Below are positions 63,905 through 64,000 of a DNA stretch of 64,000 nucleotides, one piece after another. Source of the DNA: Saccharibacillus deserti (GTDB taxonomy: Bacteria; Bacillota; Bacilli; Paenibacillales; Paenibacillaceae); contig NZ_JABJVN010000003.1 in the NCBI RefSeq assembly GCF_013618475.1, positions 1 to 64,000 of the forward strand. The letters are read 5' to 3'. Position 1 is the stretch's first letter. The number at the start of each line of letters is the position of its first letter. Below the pieces are notes generated by a model. It did no database searches. It was not told the origin of the DNA and worked only from the letters and a program-made list of their open reading frames with translations. A program made the position numbers and the translations under genes.

Positions 63905-64000
63905 ATGAACGAGTACGAAACGAACGCCGATCAGATCGAGATTCAAAAAGCGCTGCCCGAGCACTTTCCGCTGTTGGCCCAGATCTGGCTCGATACGTCG
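63905..64000 (+). CDS. N-terminus of a probable GNAT acetyltransferase (cut by window end)
   Basis: The first 32 residues only: MNEYETNADQIEIQKALPEH followed by FPLLAQIWLDTS. The pattern beta-strand (IEIQKA), then LPEHFPLLAQIWLD, is typical of the start of GNAT proteins. GAAGGGGG about 12 bases upstream precedes the ATG. It lies 29 bases after the mscS-like gene and is probably co-transcribed. The family call is tentative. Confidence 0.5.
   Translation, partial: MNEYETNADQIEIQKALPEHFPLLAQIWLDTS

Overview
The window looks like a chromosomal segment of a fairly GC-rich, low-motility-signal Firmicute of the Paenibacillaceae (Paenibacillus or Saccharibacillus type). This is an inference from gene order: hprK-lgt-ppaX-yvoF followed by hisZGDBHAF-IE, then trxB, rapZ-yvcK-whiA-crh, clpP, cggR-gapA-pgk-tpiA-gpmI-eno and secG-rnr-smpB-ssrA reproduce the Bacillus subtilis order of the same blocks. 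A ribose-phosphate pyrophosphokinase paralogue in the his block, SLH domains, and family-typical promoters and ribosome-binding sites fit the same group. No species can be named from sequence reading alone.

Layout. 1-790: a tRNA cluster (Ser, Met, Val, Thr, Asp, Phe, Tyr, Lys) closed by a terminator. 844-8089: a PucR/CdaR-type regulator, the shared sugar-ABC ATPase MsmX, then HPr kinase, lipoprotein transferase, PpaX and two acyltransferases. 8264-17510: the complete histidine operon, with HisJ and a PRPP synthetase paralogue, i.e. both the precursor supply and the phosphatase step. 17646-27081: YvcD-like TPR protein, thioredoxin reductase, an AAA ATPase, a PAS protein, glucokinase, and rapZ-yvcK-whiA-HPr/Crh. 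27332-36185: secreted or envelope proteins (a beta-lactamase-fold/SLH protein, a SIMPL protein, a DUF3298 protein), LysR with branched-chain aminotransferase, Rrf2 and AIM24 proteins. 36376-45226: ClpP under a CtsR operator, tRNA-Arg, and the glycolytic operon under a CggR operator. 45577-50797: the purine exporter PbuE behind a purine riboswitch, type II pantothenate kinase, two small transferases and glutamate racemase. 51384-57332: a c-di-AMP riboswitch reading into a 35-residue membrane peptide, then secG, rnr, smpB and tmRNA. 57411-64000: a MarR-controlled multidrug exporter, a MetE-like methyltransferase, an AT-rich island with a lone SIR2-domain protein, an MscS channel and the start of a probable acetyltransferase.

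How the parts work together. HprK, the HPr/Crh protein, YvcK, RapZ, CggR, glucokinase and the glycolytic genes form the carbon-flux core. CtsR-ClpP, SmpB-tmRNA and RNase R form the protein and RNA quality-control set. Three gene units are governed by cis RNA or well-defined operators that can be read directly (pbuE, the 35-residue peptide, the marR-exporter pair).

Most novel-looking items: the c-di-AMP riboswitch with only a tiny membrane protein behind it; a pbuE riboswitch that carries the guanine-specifying C at the specificity position within an ON-switch layout; RNase R with a roughly 350-residue Gly/Lys/Arg/Ala-rich tail; the solitary SIR2 protein in AT-rich DNA; and a large nested palindrome between pgk and tpiA.
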